A DNA stretch of 64,000 nucleotides. Origin: Henriciella mobilis (GTDB taxonomy: Bacteria; Pseudomonadota; Alphaproteobacteria; Caulobacterales; Hyphomonadaceae). The translations under genes and the position numbers were made by a program. The notes under the pieces were generated by a model, which saw only the letters and a list, made by a program, of their open reading frames with translations, ran no database searches and was not told where the DNA came from. The stretch covers positions 434,001-498,000 of the forward strand of contig NZ_QWFZ01000003.1 of assembly GCF_003576315.1 (NCBI RefSeq), read 5' to 3'. Shown here in pieces: positions 38,098-47,771 of this stretch (within the stretch, counting starts at the first letter, position 1; every line of letters begins with the position of its first letter).

Positions 38098-38883
38098 TCA
38101 GCTGAAGTCCGGCGTGAAGCGGATATTGTCCTTCTCCAGCCCTTTCAGGACGACGTCGAGCCCGCCTGACTTGATCATCCATTCGAGGCGATGGTCGCGG
38201 TATTCACGCTTGAACAGGCCCGCTTCGACAGCGCCGCTGACATCCTGCATGCCGGAGATGGAGTCCAGGGCTTCCTGGGCGGCCGTCGAAACGCTTGGGC
38301 GGGCCATGGCCCGGGCCTGCCAGGCGGCCAGCGCGCTGCCTTCAGGCGGGGTGAGGCCGAACCCGGCCGAACCGTTCACATAAGGAATAACCGAGAGATC
38401 GCCCCAGCCGAAGGTCTCGCCATTGAACCAGTCGCGCCGGCCCAGTTCGCGCTCCAGCCAGGCATGCAGCCCGGCCACCTGCTGGGCCGCGCGCGACTCG
38501 ATCTTTTCCTTCAGCGCGCCCGTTGCGCGCTTGAAGTGGTTGAGCTCGCCGAGCCCCCAATTGATCGGCTCGTAATGGCAGTCCATCACATCCTCGATGA
38601 TGCGCACCCGCGCACGGTCGGCAGGGGCGGCCGGCAGCATTGGCGGGATCGGCCATTTGTCTTCGATATATTCAAGGATCACCGTCGAATCGAAGATCGC
38701 GGTATCGCCATCGCGCAGCAGAGGGACCTCGCCGCGCGGATTGCCGTTCATGAACTCGTCCGGCGTATCACCTGTCCCGATACCGCTGGGCAGGCGGGTT
38801 TCGAAATCGATGCCTTTCTCCCGGAGCGAGATCTTCACTTTCTGGGCATAGGGCGAAAGTGGGTGTTCGTAGACGATCAGCAT
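38098..38883 (-). CDS. Glutathione S-transferase-family protein
   Basis: A 261-aa protein with a thioredoxin-like N-terminal domain ('YEHPLSPYAQKVKISLREKG', with Ser in place of the first Cys of related proteins) and an all-helical C-terminal domain. 'EVPLLRDGDTAIFDSTVILEYIED' is the conserved glutathione-site segment (Ser66-like). The extra 40 residues at the C-terminus are unusual. It may conjugate or reduce electrophiles; the substrate is unknown. Confidence 0.88.
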   Translation of the reverse strand: MLIVYEHPLSPYAQKVKISLREKGIDFETRLPSGIGTGDTPDEFMNGNPRGEVPLLRDGDTAIFDSTVILEYIEDKWPIPPMLPAAPADRARVRIIEDVMDCHYEPINWGLGELNHFKRATGALKEKIESRAAQQVAGLHAWLERELGRRDWFNGETFGWGDLSVIPYVNGSAGFGLTPPEGSALAAWQARAMARPSVSTAAQEALDSISGMQDVSGAVEAGLFKREYRDHRLEWMIKSGGLDVVLKGLEKDNIRFTPDFS

Positions 38884-38941
38884 AAGGTGTCCTTCCTTTT
38901 CGCGAAGGACTGGGCCTCTCGTCGCCTTGCGGAAAGCAAGC

Positions 38942-39172
38942 CTATTTCGGTTTGTGAATCCGTTTTGTGCTGGCGGGGTATTTCTCCAGCGCTTCGCCCT
39001 TGCGGCGCGGCCGGGGCGAGAACCCGCCGCCGCAATTGGGGCATTCGCCCTTGTGGACGTCGCGCACGCACGCCTGGCAGAAGGTGCATTCAAACGAGCA
39101 GATCATCGCGCCGGTCTGGTCGGCCGGCAGGTCCTTGTCGCACGTCTCACAGGAAGGGCGCATTTCGAGCAT
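38942..39172 (-). CDS. DUF1272-family zinc-ribbon protein
   Basis: A 76-aa protein with four CxxC-type pairs (CETC, CTFC, CPNC and a Cys before it), in the order 'MLEMRPSCETCDKDLP...CSFECTFCQACV' (key residues only). This is the DUF1272 pattern, likely binding two zinc ions. Function unknown. The C-terminus is basic. It follows the fba terminator on the same strand and lies 58 bases before GST. Confidence 0.9.
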   Translation of the reverse strand: MLEMRPSCETCDKDLPADQTGAMICSFECTFCQACVRDVHKGECPNCGGGFSPRPRRKGEALEKYPASTKRIHKPK

Positions 39173-39195
39173 GCCGACAGCCTAAGCGAGACACG

Positions 39196-39225
39196 AAAAA
39201 AGGCAGCCCCGAAAGACTGCCTTTT
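39196..39225 (-). terminator. Intrinsic terminator of fba
   Basis: On the minus strand AAAAGGCAG pairs with CTGCCTTTT and is followed by TTTTTCG. It lies about 25 bases after the fba stop and before the DUF1272 gene. Confidence 0.9.
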
Positions 39226-39250
39226 CGCTTAAACATTTGTCAGGCTTGGA

Positions 39251-40144
39251 TCAGCCGGCTTTCGAGGCCTGGTAGATGCTGTCGATCGATTCGCCGAGTG
39301 TCTTGTTGAAGTCTTCATCGCTTTGCTGGGCCGAGAGGCCTTCGGTCAGGGCGCGCGAGAAGCTGGCAATCATGCCAGTATTCTTCGACAGGCGCTCGCA
39401 CGCCTCTTCGCGCGAATAGCCGCCGGACAGGGCCACGACGCGCATCACGCGCGGATGGTCGACCAGCGGCTTGTAGAGGTTTGCCTTTTCCGGGAGCGTC
39501 AGCTTCAGCATGACCTGCTGGTCGGCGCCCAGGGCATCGAGCTGCTGCTTGATCTCGGCAAGCAGGATCTCTTCGGCTTCGGCCTTGTCAGCGATGGAGA
39601 TCGTTACTTCCGGCTCGATGATTGGAACCAGGCCGTGCTGCAGGATCTGGCGGCCGATATCGAATTGCTGGTGGACGACGGCAGCAATGCCGTCCTTGTT
39701 CGCCGCGTCGATGACGGAGCGCATCTTGGTGCCGAAAATTCCCTTGGCGACGGCCCGCTCAAGCAGCGCGTCGAGATCCGGCATCGGCTTCATGACCTTC
39801 ACGCCGTTCTTTTCATCCGCCAGGCCCTTGTCGACCTTCAGGAATGGCACGACGCTGCAGGTTTCCCAGAGATACTTCGCGGTCGGCACACCATCGATAT
39901 CGCCGTCCATGGTACGCTCGAACAGGATCGCTCCCATGACCTTGTCGCCATTAAAGGCCGGCGACTTGATGATCCGCGCGCGCATCTCGTGGATCAGGCC
40001 GAACATCTCCTCGTCATTCGAATAGGCGTCTTCCTCAATGCCATAGAGGCGAAGCGCCTTCGGCGTCGAACCGCCCGACTGGTCGAGCGCGGCAATAAAG
40101 CCGTCTTTTTCCGCTGCCTGCTTTGTCATTTTTTCGTTTTGCAT
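39251..40144 (-). CDS. Fructose-bisphosphate aldolase, class I
   Basis: A 297-aa Schiff-base aldolase of glycolysis and gluconeogenesis. '[17 protein letters not shown]' and the lysine-bearing '[15 protein letters not shown]' segment place it in the class I family found in alphaproteobacteria; the metal-binding histidines of class II are missing. Start [10 protein letters not shown] at 40144; a shorter start six residues later is possible. It lies downstream of pgk on the same strand but behind a hairpin and a palindrome, so it may have its own promoter. Confidence 0.93.
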   Translation of the reverse strand: MQNEKMTKQAAEKDGFIAALDQSGGSTPKALRLYGIEEDAYSNDEEMFGLIHEMRARIIKSPAFNGDKVMGAILFERTMDGDIDGVPTAKYLWETCSVVPFLKVDKGLADEKNGVKVMKPMPDLDALLERAVAKGIFGTKMRSVIDAANKDGIAAVVHQQFDIGRQILQHGLVPIIEPEVTISIADKAEAEEILLAEIKQQLDALGADQQVMLKLTLPEKANLYKPLVDHPRVMRVVALSGGYSREEACERLSKNTGMIASFSRALTEGLSAQQSDEDFNKTLGESIDSIYQASKAG

Positions 40145-40190
40145 GGGTCCGTCTCTTCTTGTCCCGGGAGTTAAGTCATTGAGTTGCGCC

Positions 40191-40230
40191 AAAACGAAAC
40201 GCCCCGCGATTCCAACGGGAATCGCGGGGC
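40191..40230 (-). terminator. Hairpin with T-rich tail between pgk and fba
   Basis: GCCCCGCGATTCC and its exact complement form a 13-bp stem with a four-base loop; on the minus strand GTTTCGTTTT follows. It should end gap-pgk transcripts, or act as an attenuator if fba is read from upstream. Confidence 0.78.
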
Positions 40231-40257
40231 ATCTGACCTGGCTTGTCTGAAATTGGT

Positions 40258-40271
40258 TGGTAGCGCTACCA
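40258..40271. promoter_or_regulatory. LacI/GalR-like palindromic operator upstream of fba
   Basis: TGGTAGCGCTACCA is perfectly self-complementary, with the central CG typical of LacI-family operators. A 12-of-14 match sits before pyk at 63617-63630. The regulator is not in the window. Confidence 0.6.
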
Positions 40272-40334
40272 GCATGTTGGCTCCGGCCCCCGCTTCAAGA
40301 TCTACCTGAAACGGCGGCTTTCGAACCGTCATGT

Positions 40335-41531
40335 CTATCCCTTTAGCGCCTCAACACCTGGCAGTGCCTTGCCTTCCATCCATTCAAGAAATGCGCCACC
40401 GGCGGTGGAGACAAAAGTGAAATCGTCGGCCACACCGGCATGGTTGAGGGCCGCGACCGTATCGCCGCCACCAGCGACCGCGACCAGCTTGCCCGCCTTG
40501 GCGCGCACGCCAGCGGCACGGGCAGCTGCGACCGTCGCCTTGTCGAAGGGCTCGATCTCGAATGCCCCGAGCGGGCCATTCCAGACCAGCGTCTTGGCCG
40601 CATCCATGGCGATCGTGATGATGCCTACCGTCTGCTGGCCGGCGTCGAGGATCATTTCGTCGTCCGCCACGTCGCCGACCGGGCAGGTGCGATGCGGGGC
40701 GTTGGCAGCAAATTCCTTCGCCACGACGACATCCTGCGGCAGGATGATGTCACAGCCCGCTGCCTTGGCATTGGCTTCGATCTCGCGGCACGTACCGGCA
40801 AGGTCATGCTCGCACAGCGACTTGCCAACGGGCTGGCCGCGCGCAGCGAGGAAGGTGTTGGCCATGCCGCCGCCAATCGCCAGAGCGTCGACCTTGCTGA
40901 CAAGGTTCTTCAGGAGATCGATCTTGGTCGACACCTTGGCGCCGCCAACAACGGCCAGCACGGGACGCTCAGGATTGCCGAGCGCGGCTTCCAGCGCGTC
41001 GAGTTCCCGCTCCATCGCCCGTCCGGCATAGGCCGGCAGCTTGCGGGCCAGCGCCTCTGTCGTGACGTGGGCGCGGTGGGCCGCCGAGAAGGCATCATTG
41101 ACGTAGAGGTCGCCCAGCTTCGCCATTTCCGTGGCGAGCGCCTCGTCATTCTTCTCTTCGCCCGGCTTGAAGCGCGTATTCTCCAGCAGGACGACGCCGC
41201 CGCCCTGGATGGAGTCGATCGCGTGCTGGGCCACTTCGCCGACACAGTCAGCAGCAAACGCGACCGGTGCCCCGAGCACGCCCGCAAACGCTTCGGCGAC
41301 CGGCTTGAGGCTGAGCTCCGGCTTCACTTCACCCTTCGGCCGCCCGAAATGGGCGAGCAAAGCGACTTTCGCGCCCTTGCCTGACAGGGCATTCACCGTG
41401 TCCAGCGCGGCGCGGAGCCGGGTGTCGTCGGTCACCTTGCCATTGGCGACCGGCACGTTGAAGTCCACGCGGACCAGCGCCGTCTTGCCGGCCAGATGGT
41501 CCGCGTCGTCGATGCGTTTGAAGTCAGTCAT
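40335..41531 (-). CDS. pgk: Phosphoglycerate kinase
   Basis: A 398-aa glycolytic kinase forming ATP from 1,3-bisphosphoglycerate. '[13 protein letters not shown]' is the signature, '[11 protein letters not shown]' and '[12 protein letters not shown]' are the substrate segments, and '[11 protein letters not shown]' the nucleotide loop. CGGAG precedes the ATG. It lies 21 bases after gap, so the two are an operon. Confidence 0.98.
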   Translation of the reverse strand: MTDFKRIDDADHLAGKTALVRVDFNVPVANGKVTDDTRLRAALDTVNALSGKGAKVALLAHFGRPKGEVKPELSLKPVAEAFAGVLGAPVAFAADCVGEVAQHAIDSIQGGGVVLLENTRFKPGEEKNDEALATEMAKLGDLYVNDAFSAAHRAHVTTEALARKLPAYAGRAMERELDALEAALGNPERPVLAVVGGAKVSTKIDLLKNLVSKVDALAIGGGMANTFLAARGQPVGKSLCEHDLAGTCREIEANAKAAGCDIILPQDVVVAKEFAANAPHRTCPVGDVADDEMILDAGQQTVGIITIAMDAAKTLVWNGPLGAFEIEPFDKATVAAARAAGVRAKAGKLVAVAGGGDTVAALNHAGVADDFTFVSTAGGAFLEWMEGKALPGVEALKG

Positions 41532-41552
41532 TAAGACGCTCCGGGGTGTCAG

Positions 41553-42560
41553 CTAGATGAGTTTCGCCATGGCGATGGCGGTGTCGCTCATCCGGGTCGA
41601 GAAGCCCCACTCATTGTCGTACCAGGACAGGACCGAGACGAGCGTGCCGTCCATCACCTTGGTCTGGTCGGTATGGAAGACCGAGGAATGCGGGTTGTGA
41701 TTGAAGTCGATGGAGACGTTCTTCACATCCGTATAACCGAGGATGCCCTTGAGCGGTCCATCGGCGGCGGCGCGGATCGCGTCGTTGATTTCCTCGACCG
41801 TCGTGGCGCGCTTGGCGATGAACTTCAGGTCGACCACCGAAACGTTCGGGGTCGGTACGCGGATGGCAAAGCCGTCCAGCTTGCCATTCAGCTCCGGCAG
41901 GACGAGGCCGACAGCCTTTGCGGCGCCGGTCGAGGTCGGGATCATCGAGGTCGCTGCCGCGCGGCCGCGATAAAGATCCTTGTGCATCGTGTCGAGCGTC
42001 GGCTGGTCACCCGTATAGGAGTGAATGGTCGTCATCATCCCCTTCTCGATACCGATGACGTCATTCAGCACCTTGGCGACCGGCGAGAGGCAGTTCGTCG
42101 TGCACGATGCGTTGGAGACGACCATGTCGTCCTTGGTCAGCACGTCATGGTTCACGCCATAGACGATCGTCTTGTCCGCGCCCGAAGCCGGGGCCGAGAC
42201 GAGAACGCGCTTGGCGCCCGCCTCAAGGTGCATCGACGCTTTCTCCTTGTCGGTGAAGATGCCGGTGCATTCCATCGCGATATCGACATTGTTGGCTGCG
42301 TGCGGCAGCTCTTTCGGGTCGCGGATCGCCGTCACCTTGAAGGACTGGCCACCGACCTTGATCGTGTCGCCGTCGACCGTGACGTCCATTGGCAGCGTGC
42401 CGTGGACCGAGTCGTATTTCAGCAGGTGCGCATTGGTTTCGACAGGGCCGAGGTCGTTGATCGAGACGACTTCGATATCCGTGCGCCCATGCTCGAGGAT
42501 CGACCGCAATACATTCCGGCCAATCCGGCCAAATCCGTTGATGGCTACACGAACCGCCAT
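41553..42560 (-). CDS. gap: Glyceraldehyde-3-phosphate dehydrogenase, type I
   Basis: A 335-aa enzyme of glycolysis. The NAD loop is [12 protein letters not shown] and the catalytic Cys lies in [10 protein letters not shown]. Start [11 protein letters not shown] at 42560 behind GAGAGGAAAAC; a start six codons earlier is possible but lacks the site. It is the first gene of gap-pgk. In related genomes tkt precedes gap directly; here about 6 kb lies between them. Confidence 0.98.
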   Translation of the reverse strand: MAVRVAINGFGRIGRNVLRSILEHGRTDIEVVSINDLGPVETNAHLLKYDSVHGTLPMDVTVDGDTIKVGGQSFKVTAIRDPKELPHAANNVDIAMECTGIFTDKEKASMHLEAGAKRVLVSAPASGADKTIVYGVNHDVLTKDDMVVSNASCTTNCLSPVAKVLNDVIGIEKGMMTTIHSYTGDQPTLDTMHKDLYRGRAAATSMIPTSTGAAKAVGLVLPELNGKLDGFAIRVPTPNVSVVDLKFIAKRATTVEEINDAIRAAADGPLKGILGYTDVKNVSIDFNHNPHSSVFHTDQTKVMDGTLVSVLSWYDNEWGFSTRMSDTAIAMAKLI

Positions 42561-42925
42561 GTTTTCCTCTCCATTCAAGATAAATGTCTCGTCCGCAGAA
42601 TTGCGGCTTTGCGCCGGGGTTTAGACGCCTCGCGCGCACACGTCCAGCATTGCCCTAGAGAAGGGGGCCTTGTGTCGCGCTTTCTGCCGCATTTTTTGAC
42701 GCTCGGCGGATGCATCCGGACAATCTGTAGCTAACCTGCGCCTCTGGATTCCCGGCGGCCGGTCAACATTTCCGAGTAAATACTGTCAGCTCACCTCTGC
42801 AGTTCAAGCTACAGAATAGACCACCTTTCGACAGTAAAGTTAAACCTAAATTTCAGAAATTCTTGCCAGGGTAACAGACAACCGGATTCGCAGTTCCGGA
42901 AGATCGTTGGGAGGGGCGTCCCGAA
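42561..42925. promoter_or_regulatory. Divergent upstream region of gap and the GGDEF-EAL gene
   Basis: A 365-base region without a gene. The part near 42780-42870 is AT-richer than its surroundings and holds AATTTCAGAAATT at 42849-42861, a short inverted repeat. GGGAGGGG at 42909-42916 is the ribosome site of the GGDEF-EAL gene. No recognisable operator. Confidence 0.4.
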
Positions 42926-44872
42926 TTGTTGAAGTTCATACCAGAACGGGTCGGCAGTCTCCTGGCTGTTCCGAGGAACAAACCGGAACTCGTCAAGGCA
43001 CAGTTCCAGGTCTTCTCGCGCCAGGTCCCGATGATGTACGGCGTCGTCCTCGTGAATGCCTGGGCGCTGACCGTGGTCTCCTGGGGCTCCGCGCCCCGAT
43101 GGCTCACGCTTTATGTGCCCGCGGCCTTTTCGCTGATTTGCGTGATCCGTCTGCTGAGCTGGTGGAAATCCAGACATGAATGCCCGCCAGCCGAGGTTGC
43201 CCGCAGAGCGCTGGTTCGGACCAATATTCTCGCTGCGGTGATGGCACTGTCAATCACGGCCTGGGCGCTGACCCTGTCGCAATTTTCGTCGCGGGAAATC
43301 GACAGTATCATCGCCTTCTTTCTCGGCATCACCGGCGTCAGCGTCGTCATTTGCCTCCTGCATATGAGATCGGCCGCCTTCATTGTGGCGATTGGCGCGA
43401 ACATTCCCTTCGTCGCAATGTATAGCCTGTCCGATTCACCATCTCATGTTGCCATGGCGTTCATCATGCTTGTCGTGGTGATCTCTCTGGTAGTGGTTGT
43501 ATTCGTGCAGTCCGGACACTTCGCCAGTTCGGTCGAGGCACAAACCAAGCTTGAGGCTGCAAACCGGGAGAATTTTCGGCTGGCCAATCTCGACAGCCTG
43601 ACAGACCTCAGCAACCGCCGGCAGTTCTTTGCCCACCTGGAGGAAAAGTTTGCCGAAGCGCAGGCCAATGGAACGCGCCTTGCCGTCGGCGTGCTCGACC
43701 TGGATGGGTTCAAGCCGGTCAACGATGTCTACGGTCACGCTGTCGGCGATGCCTTGCTGACCAATGTCGGCAAGCGCCTTGAGGCCTTTTCTGGCGAGAG
43801 AATGCTGGTCGCCCGGCTGGGCGGGGACGAGTTTGCGCTGATCTTCCCCGATTGCAGCAGCAATCAAGACGTCTTGGCCCAGGGCGAGCGTATCTGTGCG
43901 CAGTTGCGCGCCCCCTTTGTGATGCCCGAAGCGACGATCCGCATAACGGGGTCGCTTGGTCTCGCGATTTTTCCGGACACCGGGACGAGCGCGCAGGATC
44001 TGTACGAAAAGGCAGATTACGCGCTCTATAGCAGCAAGCGCGAGAGCAGGAGCCGCGCGATGCTGTTCTCATCCAGGCATGTCCTGCAGATCGAACAGAG
44101 CACCCGCATCGAACGGGTCCTGCGCGAGGCGGACCTTACCAGGGAACTGGCGGTCTACTTCCAGCCCATCGTCGACAGCGGCACGGGAAAGGCGGTGGCC
44201 TTCGAAGCGCTGGCACGATGGACCAGCCCCGTTCTCGGCCGGGTATCGCCAGGCCTGTTCATTCCGGTCGCTGAACGCGCCGGCCTTGTCCAGAAACTGA
44301 CGCGGGTCCTGCTGGAGAAGGCGCTCGCCGCCGCAGAACAGTGGCCCGACGAGATGCGCCTGTCCTTCAACCTTTCGACGCATGATATCAGTTCGTCCGA
44401 GGGGATCGTGCGGATTCTGGGGATTATCAACGCCAGCGCGATCGACCCCAAACGCATTGATCTTGAAATCACTGAAACTGCGATGATGTACGATTTCGAT
44501 CAGGCCAAGGCCGCCGTCGAGCTTTTGCGGCAACTTGGATGCGGCATTGCACTCGATGATTTCGGTACCGGCTTTTCCAGTCTCAGCCAGCTGCACGCCC
44601 TGCCGCTGACCAAGATCAAGATCGACCGCAGTTTCGTTTCCTGCATCGACAAGACCCCGGCGAGCCACAAGATCGTGAAGTCGCTTCTCACTCTCAGCCG
44701 CGACATGGGCCTGGACTGTGTGATTGAGGGCGTCGAGAAGAAGGAAGAGCCGGCGGTTCTGGAAAAACTGGGCGGCCGGCTGATCCAGGGCTATTTCTAC
44801 GCACCGCCTGTCCCGGAAGCCGAGGTCGCCCGCTTCTTTCCAGAGCCTCGCCTCAAACAATCAGCGGTCTGA
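42926..44872 (+). CDS. Membrane-bound GGDEF-EAL protein (c-di-GMP turnover)
   Basis: A 648-aa protein with about six N-terminal transmembrane helices (residues 35-195), a GGDEF domain (LDSLTDLSNRR, then RLGGDEFAL) and an EAL domain (FEALARW, FNLS, EITE, DDFGTGFSS, KIDRSF, EGVE, QGYFYAPP). Both sites look intact, so it could make and degrade c-di-GMP; which activity dominates cannot be read. The start is TTG at 42926 (or 42929) behind GGGAGGGG. The N-terminal sensor is not of a type I can name. Confidence 0.93.
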   Translation: MLKFIPERVGSLLAVPRNKPELVKAQFQVFSRQVPMMYGVVLVNAWALTVVSWGSAPRWLTLYVPAAFSLICVIRLLSWWKSRHECPPAEVARRALVRTNILAAVMALSITAWALTLSQFSSREIDSIIAFFLGITGVSVVICLLHMRSAAFIVAIGANIPFVAMYSLSDSPSHVAMAFIMLVVVISLVVVVFVQSGHFASSVEAQTKLEAANRENFRLANLDSLTDLSNRRQFFAHLEEKFAEAQANGTRLAVGVLDLDGFKPVNDVYGHAVGDALLTNVGKRLEAFSGERMLVARLGGDEFALIFPDCSSNQDVLAQGERICAQLRAPFVMPEATIRITGSLGLAIFPDTGTSAQDLYEKADYALYSSKRESRSRAMLFSSRHVLQIEQSTRIERVLREADLTRELAVYFQPIVDSGTGKAVAFEALARWTSPVLGRVSPGLFIPVAERAGLVQKLTRVLLEKALAAAEQWPDEMRLSFNLSTHDISSSEGIVRILGIINASAIDPKRIDLEITETAMMYDFDQAKAAVELLRQLGCGIALDDFGTGFSSLSQLHALPLTKIKIDRSFVSCIDKTPASHKIVKSLLTLSRDMGLDCVIEGVEKKEEPAVLEKLGGRLIQGYFYAPPVPEAEVARFFPEPRLKQSAV

Positions 44873-44893
44873 CCAGGCGTCGAATCGCGGTGC

Positions 44894-46078
44894 TCAGTCA
44901 GCCTTGACCTTGACTGCCCCGGCTGCTTTCCGCGCCCGCTCGCGGGCCGTTTCGACACTGTCAGCACCCGCAACTGCCACGCCCATGCGCCGGCGCACGA
45001 AACTCTCCGGCTTTCCGAAGAGGCGCAGCTGCGACTGCGGGACCGAAAGCGCCGTGTCGAGGCCCTCGAACGTCACGCCTTCTGCATCAACGCCGCCATA
45101 GATGACCGCGCTGGCACCGGGCGTTGAAAGGCTCGCATCAACCGGCAAGCCGAGGATCGCACGCGCATGCAGGGCAAACTCGCTCTGGGCTTGCGTAGCC
45201 AATGTGACAAGACCGGTATCGTGGGGCCGGGGGCTGACCTCCGAGAACCACACCTCGTCTCCCTTCACGAACATCTCCACCCCGAACAGGCCGAGCCCGC
45301 CCAGCGCGTCGGTGACCTTGCTGGCCATGTCCTTTGCGGCCTTCAGCGCCGCCTCGCTCATCGGCTGAGGCTGCCAGCTCTCGACATAATCGCCGCTTTC
45401 CTGGCGGTGGCCGATGGGCTCGCAGAAGACCGTGCCATTGGCGGCGCGCACCGTCAGCAGCGTGATCTCGAAGTCGAAATCGACCTCGCCTTCCACGATG
45501 ACACGTGTTTCGCGCTTACGCCCGGCCTCCAGAGCATAGACCCAGGCATGGTCGATCTCCGCCGGGTGCTTCACATGCGACTGGCCCTTGCCGGAGGACG
45601 ACATGACCGGCTTCACGAACACCGGATAGCCGATCTTGTCTGCCGCTTCGGCAAGCTCATCGCCGGATGATGCAAAGGCGTACGGGCTGGTCGGCAGGCC
45701 AAGCTCCTCGGCTGCGAGGCGGCGGATGCCTTCGCGGTTCATGGTCAGCTGCGTTGCCCGGGCCGTCGGCACGACCGTCGCGACGGCCTCCATCTCGATC
45801 TTTGCCAGCTCATTTGTGGCAATGGCCTCGATCTCGGGCACGATCAGGTGAGGGCGCTCCTGTTCGACCAGGGCGCGCAGGGCCGCCGGATCGGTCATGT
45901 CGATGACATGCGAGCGATGGGCGACCTGCATGGCGGGCGCGTTCGGATAGCGGTCGACCGCGATCACTTCGGCGCCATAGCGCTGCAGTTCGATGACGAC
46001 TTCCTTGCCAAGCTCGCCCGACCCCAGCAGCATGACCCGCGTGGCGGACGCGGTTAGCGGCGTACCGATCGAAATCAT
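44894..46078 (-). CDS. purT: Formate-dependent phosphoribosylglycinamide formyltransferase
   Basis: A 394-aa ATP-grasp enzyme making formyl-GAR from GAR, formate and ATP in purine synthesis. '[19 protein letters not shown]', '[12 protein letters not shown]' and '[14 protein letters not shown]' are signatures. Start at 46078, one base after the ABA4-like stop, so the two genes are an operon. The formate could come from PurU, also in this window. Confidence 0.96.
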   Translation of the reverse strand: MISIGTPLTASATRVMLLGSGELGKEVVIELQRYGAEVIAVDRYPNAPAMQVAHRSHVIDMTDPAALRALVEQERPHLIVPEIEAIATNELAKIEMEAVATVVPTARATQLTMNREGIRRLAAEELGLPTSPYAFASSGDELAEAADKIGYPVFVKPVMSSSGKGQSHVKHPAEIDHAWVYALEAGRKRETRVIVEGEVDFDFEITLLTVRAANGTVFCEPIGHRQESGDYVESWQPQPMSEAALKAAKDMASKVTDALGGLGLFGVEMFVKGDEVWFSEVSPRPHDTGLVTLATQAQSEFALHARAILGLPVDASLSTPGASAVIYGGVDAEGVTFEGLDTALSVPQSQLRLFGKPESFVRRRMGVAVAGADSVETARERARKAAGAVKVKAD

Positions 46079-46079
46079 G

Positions 46080-46541
46080 TCAGCGCTCGTCCTGGCCGGT
46101 TTCAAACAGGCTGATGCCCTGCCCACGGCTGAAGCGTACGAGCATGTAGGCCAGCAGGCCGACCGGCCCGAAGATGAAGGTGGCGATCAGGCAGGGCGCC
46201 ACGGCCAGGTGCGGCAGGCCGCGGCGCATGGCATCCCGGCCGATCCACGCGCCGACGAAGAGGTCAAAGACGAGGTAATGGGACCAGCCGATGATCACAC
46301 CGTTCGGGTGGTCGAACAGGGCCGAAACACCGGCGATCGAGGTGAAACCAACGCCGTCCGAGGACACGCCGAAAAAGAGCGACGCGATCAGGCAGATGGC
46401 GTAGATCGAGCCGAGTGCGAGCGGATAGATGCCGGAATGCACGACGATCTGCGTCGTGCGCCAAGTCGGCCCCAGAACAAGCAGCAGCCATGCGGGCACC
46501 ACCACGGCATTAATCAGTGTGAACAGTAATTCCCAGGTCAT
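46080..46541 (-). CDS. ABA4-like (DUF4281) membrane protein
   Basis: A 153-aa protein of about four transmembrane helices, beginning [20 protein letters not shown]. '[20 protein letters not shown]' is the recognisable ABA4-like motif. Plant ABA4 is needed for neoxanthin formation, but the bacterial role is unknown. Start at 46541 is chosen; the longer frame adds 26 polar residues. It precedes purT by one base. Confidence 0.85.
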   Translation of the reverse strand: MTWELLFTLINAVVVPAWLLLVLGPTWRTTQIVVHSGIYPLALGSIYAICLIASLFFGVSSDGVGFTSIAGVSALFDHPNGVIIGWSHYLVFDLFVGAWIGRDAMRRGLPHLAVAPCLIATFIFGPVGLLAYMLVRFSRGQGISLFETGQDER

Positions 46542-46627
46542 CAGCGAGCTCGCCCCTTCCTTCAGCCTGATGCGGGCCAAGAGCCACAAATCACGCCCGG
46601 ATGGAAGGGGCGAAAGCAAATGACGCG

Positions 46628-47695
46628 TCAGGCGTATTCCGGGACCGGGCCGCGATACACCGATTTGGGGCGGACAATCCGCTTTTCGCCAATCTGCTCG
46701 CTCGCATGAGCGATCCAGCCGAGTACACGCCCGGTCGCGAAGATGGCGGTGAAAGCTTCACGCGGAATGTCGAGCGCTTCGAGCAGGACGGCAGTGTAGA
46801 ACTCGACATTCGTTTCCAGCCGTCGGGTGGGATACTTACGCGCCAGGCGTTGCAGCACGACTGTCTCGATATGCTCGGCGAATGCAATCCGTCCGGCCGT
46901 GCCCGGCAGTTTCGAGACGGCTGCCTTGAGGGCGTCGGCTCGCGGGTCACGGACCCGGTAGACGCGGTGGCCAAACCCCATCAGGCGCTCGCCGCGCGCC
47001 AGCGCTGCATCGATCCATCTCTCGGCCGCATCCGGTGTTCCGATATCGTCCACCATGTCGAGAACCGGGCCGGGCGCACCGCCATGCAGCGGGCCTTTCA
47101 GCGCCGAGATCCCGCCAAGCACCGCTGAGCCAAGCCCGGCGCGTGTCGAGGCGATCACCCGGGCCGCAAAGGTCGAGGCGTTGAGGCCGTGGTCGCTGAC
47201 CGTCGCGAGATAGGCATCCAGCGCCCTCGCCTCGGCATCGCTGGCGGGTGTGCCCCGCATCATCCGGAGCAGGTCCTGCGCCTGCGACAGGGCGGGGTCA
47301 GGCGCGATGGGCGGCAGGCCCTGGCCATGACGCACAGCCGCCGCCGTGAAGACCGCCGCCGCAGCCGGAAAAGCGATGGCGTCATCAAAAGCCTCGCTAT
47401 CGTTCAGCAGCGACCATCCGGTGCGCAGCGCCTCGACCACGCCGCTCTCCATCGGAAAGGTGCCGACAAGCGCGAAGGCTGCCGCGCGCGCTCGGCCAAG
47501 CTGCGCCTGGATCTCTGCATCGTTGCCGAGTTCGGGAAAGAATCCATCCCAGAGCAGGCCGAGGACGGCCTCATACGGCTTGTCTGCTGCGAGCGTTTCC
47601 ACGGGCCAGCCCCGGACGATCAGGCGTCCAGCCTGCCCGTCGACGTCCGACAGGACGGTTTCGGCGGCGACGATGTTCTCAAGTCCACTATCCAT
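46628..47695 (-). CDS. Citrate synthase-family protein
   Basis: A 355-aa protein of the citrate/methylcitrate synthase fold. The two catalytic histidines are kept: His204 in GPLHGG and His243 in GFGHRVY. The catalytic Asp is replaced by Glu298 in NVEFYTA. It may be a slower or altered condensing enzyme, or a paralogue with another acyl-CoA. AAGGAGAAAAG precedes the ATG at 47695. It is divergent from a second citrate-synthase-like gene. Confidence 0.9.
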   Translation of the reverse strand: MDSGLENIVAAETVLSDVDGQAGRLIVRGWPVETLAADKPYEAVLGLLWDGFFPELGNDAEIQAQLGRARAAAFALVGTFPMESGVVEALRTGWSLLNDSEAFDDAIAFPAAAAVFTAAAVRHGQGLPPIAPDPALSQAQDLLRMMRGTPASDAEARALDAYLATVSDHGLNASTFAARVIASTRAGLGSAVLGGISALKGPLHGGAPGPVLDMVDDIGTPDAAERWIDAALARGERLMGFGHRVYRVRDPRADALKAAVSKLPGTAGRIAFAEHIETVVLQRLARKYPTRRLETNVEFYTAVLLEALDIPREAFTAIFATGRVLGWIAHASEQIGEKRIVRPKSVYRGPVPEYA

Positions 47696-47739
47696 GACTT
47701 TTCTCCTTCTCTGCGGCGAGAAATGGCTATGGAGTCTGG

Positions 47740-47771
47740 TTAACGTCAATCTTGATCAATATAATCAATAT
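47740..47771. promoter_or_regulatory. AT-rich divergent control region with tandem repeat
   Basis: Two adjacent copies of ATCAATATA (47755-47763 and 47764-47772) run directly into the ATG at 47772. TTGATCAA, a palindrome, overlaps the first copy. The region lacks a ribosome site, so the gene may start leaderless or be regulated here. Confidence 0.5.

Noticed and set aside
42849-42861. AATTTCAGAAATT inverted repeat before the GGDEF-EAL gene
   Set aside because: Arms of six AT-rich bases arise easily by chance.
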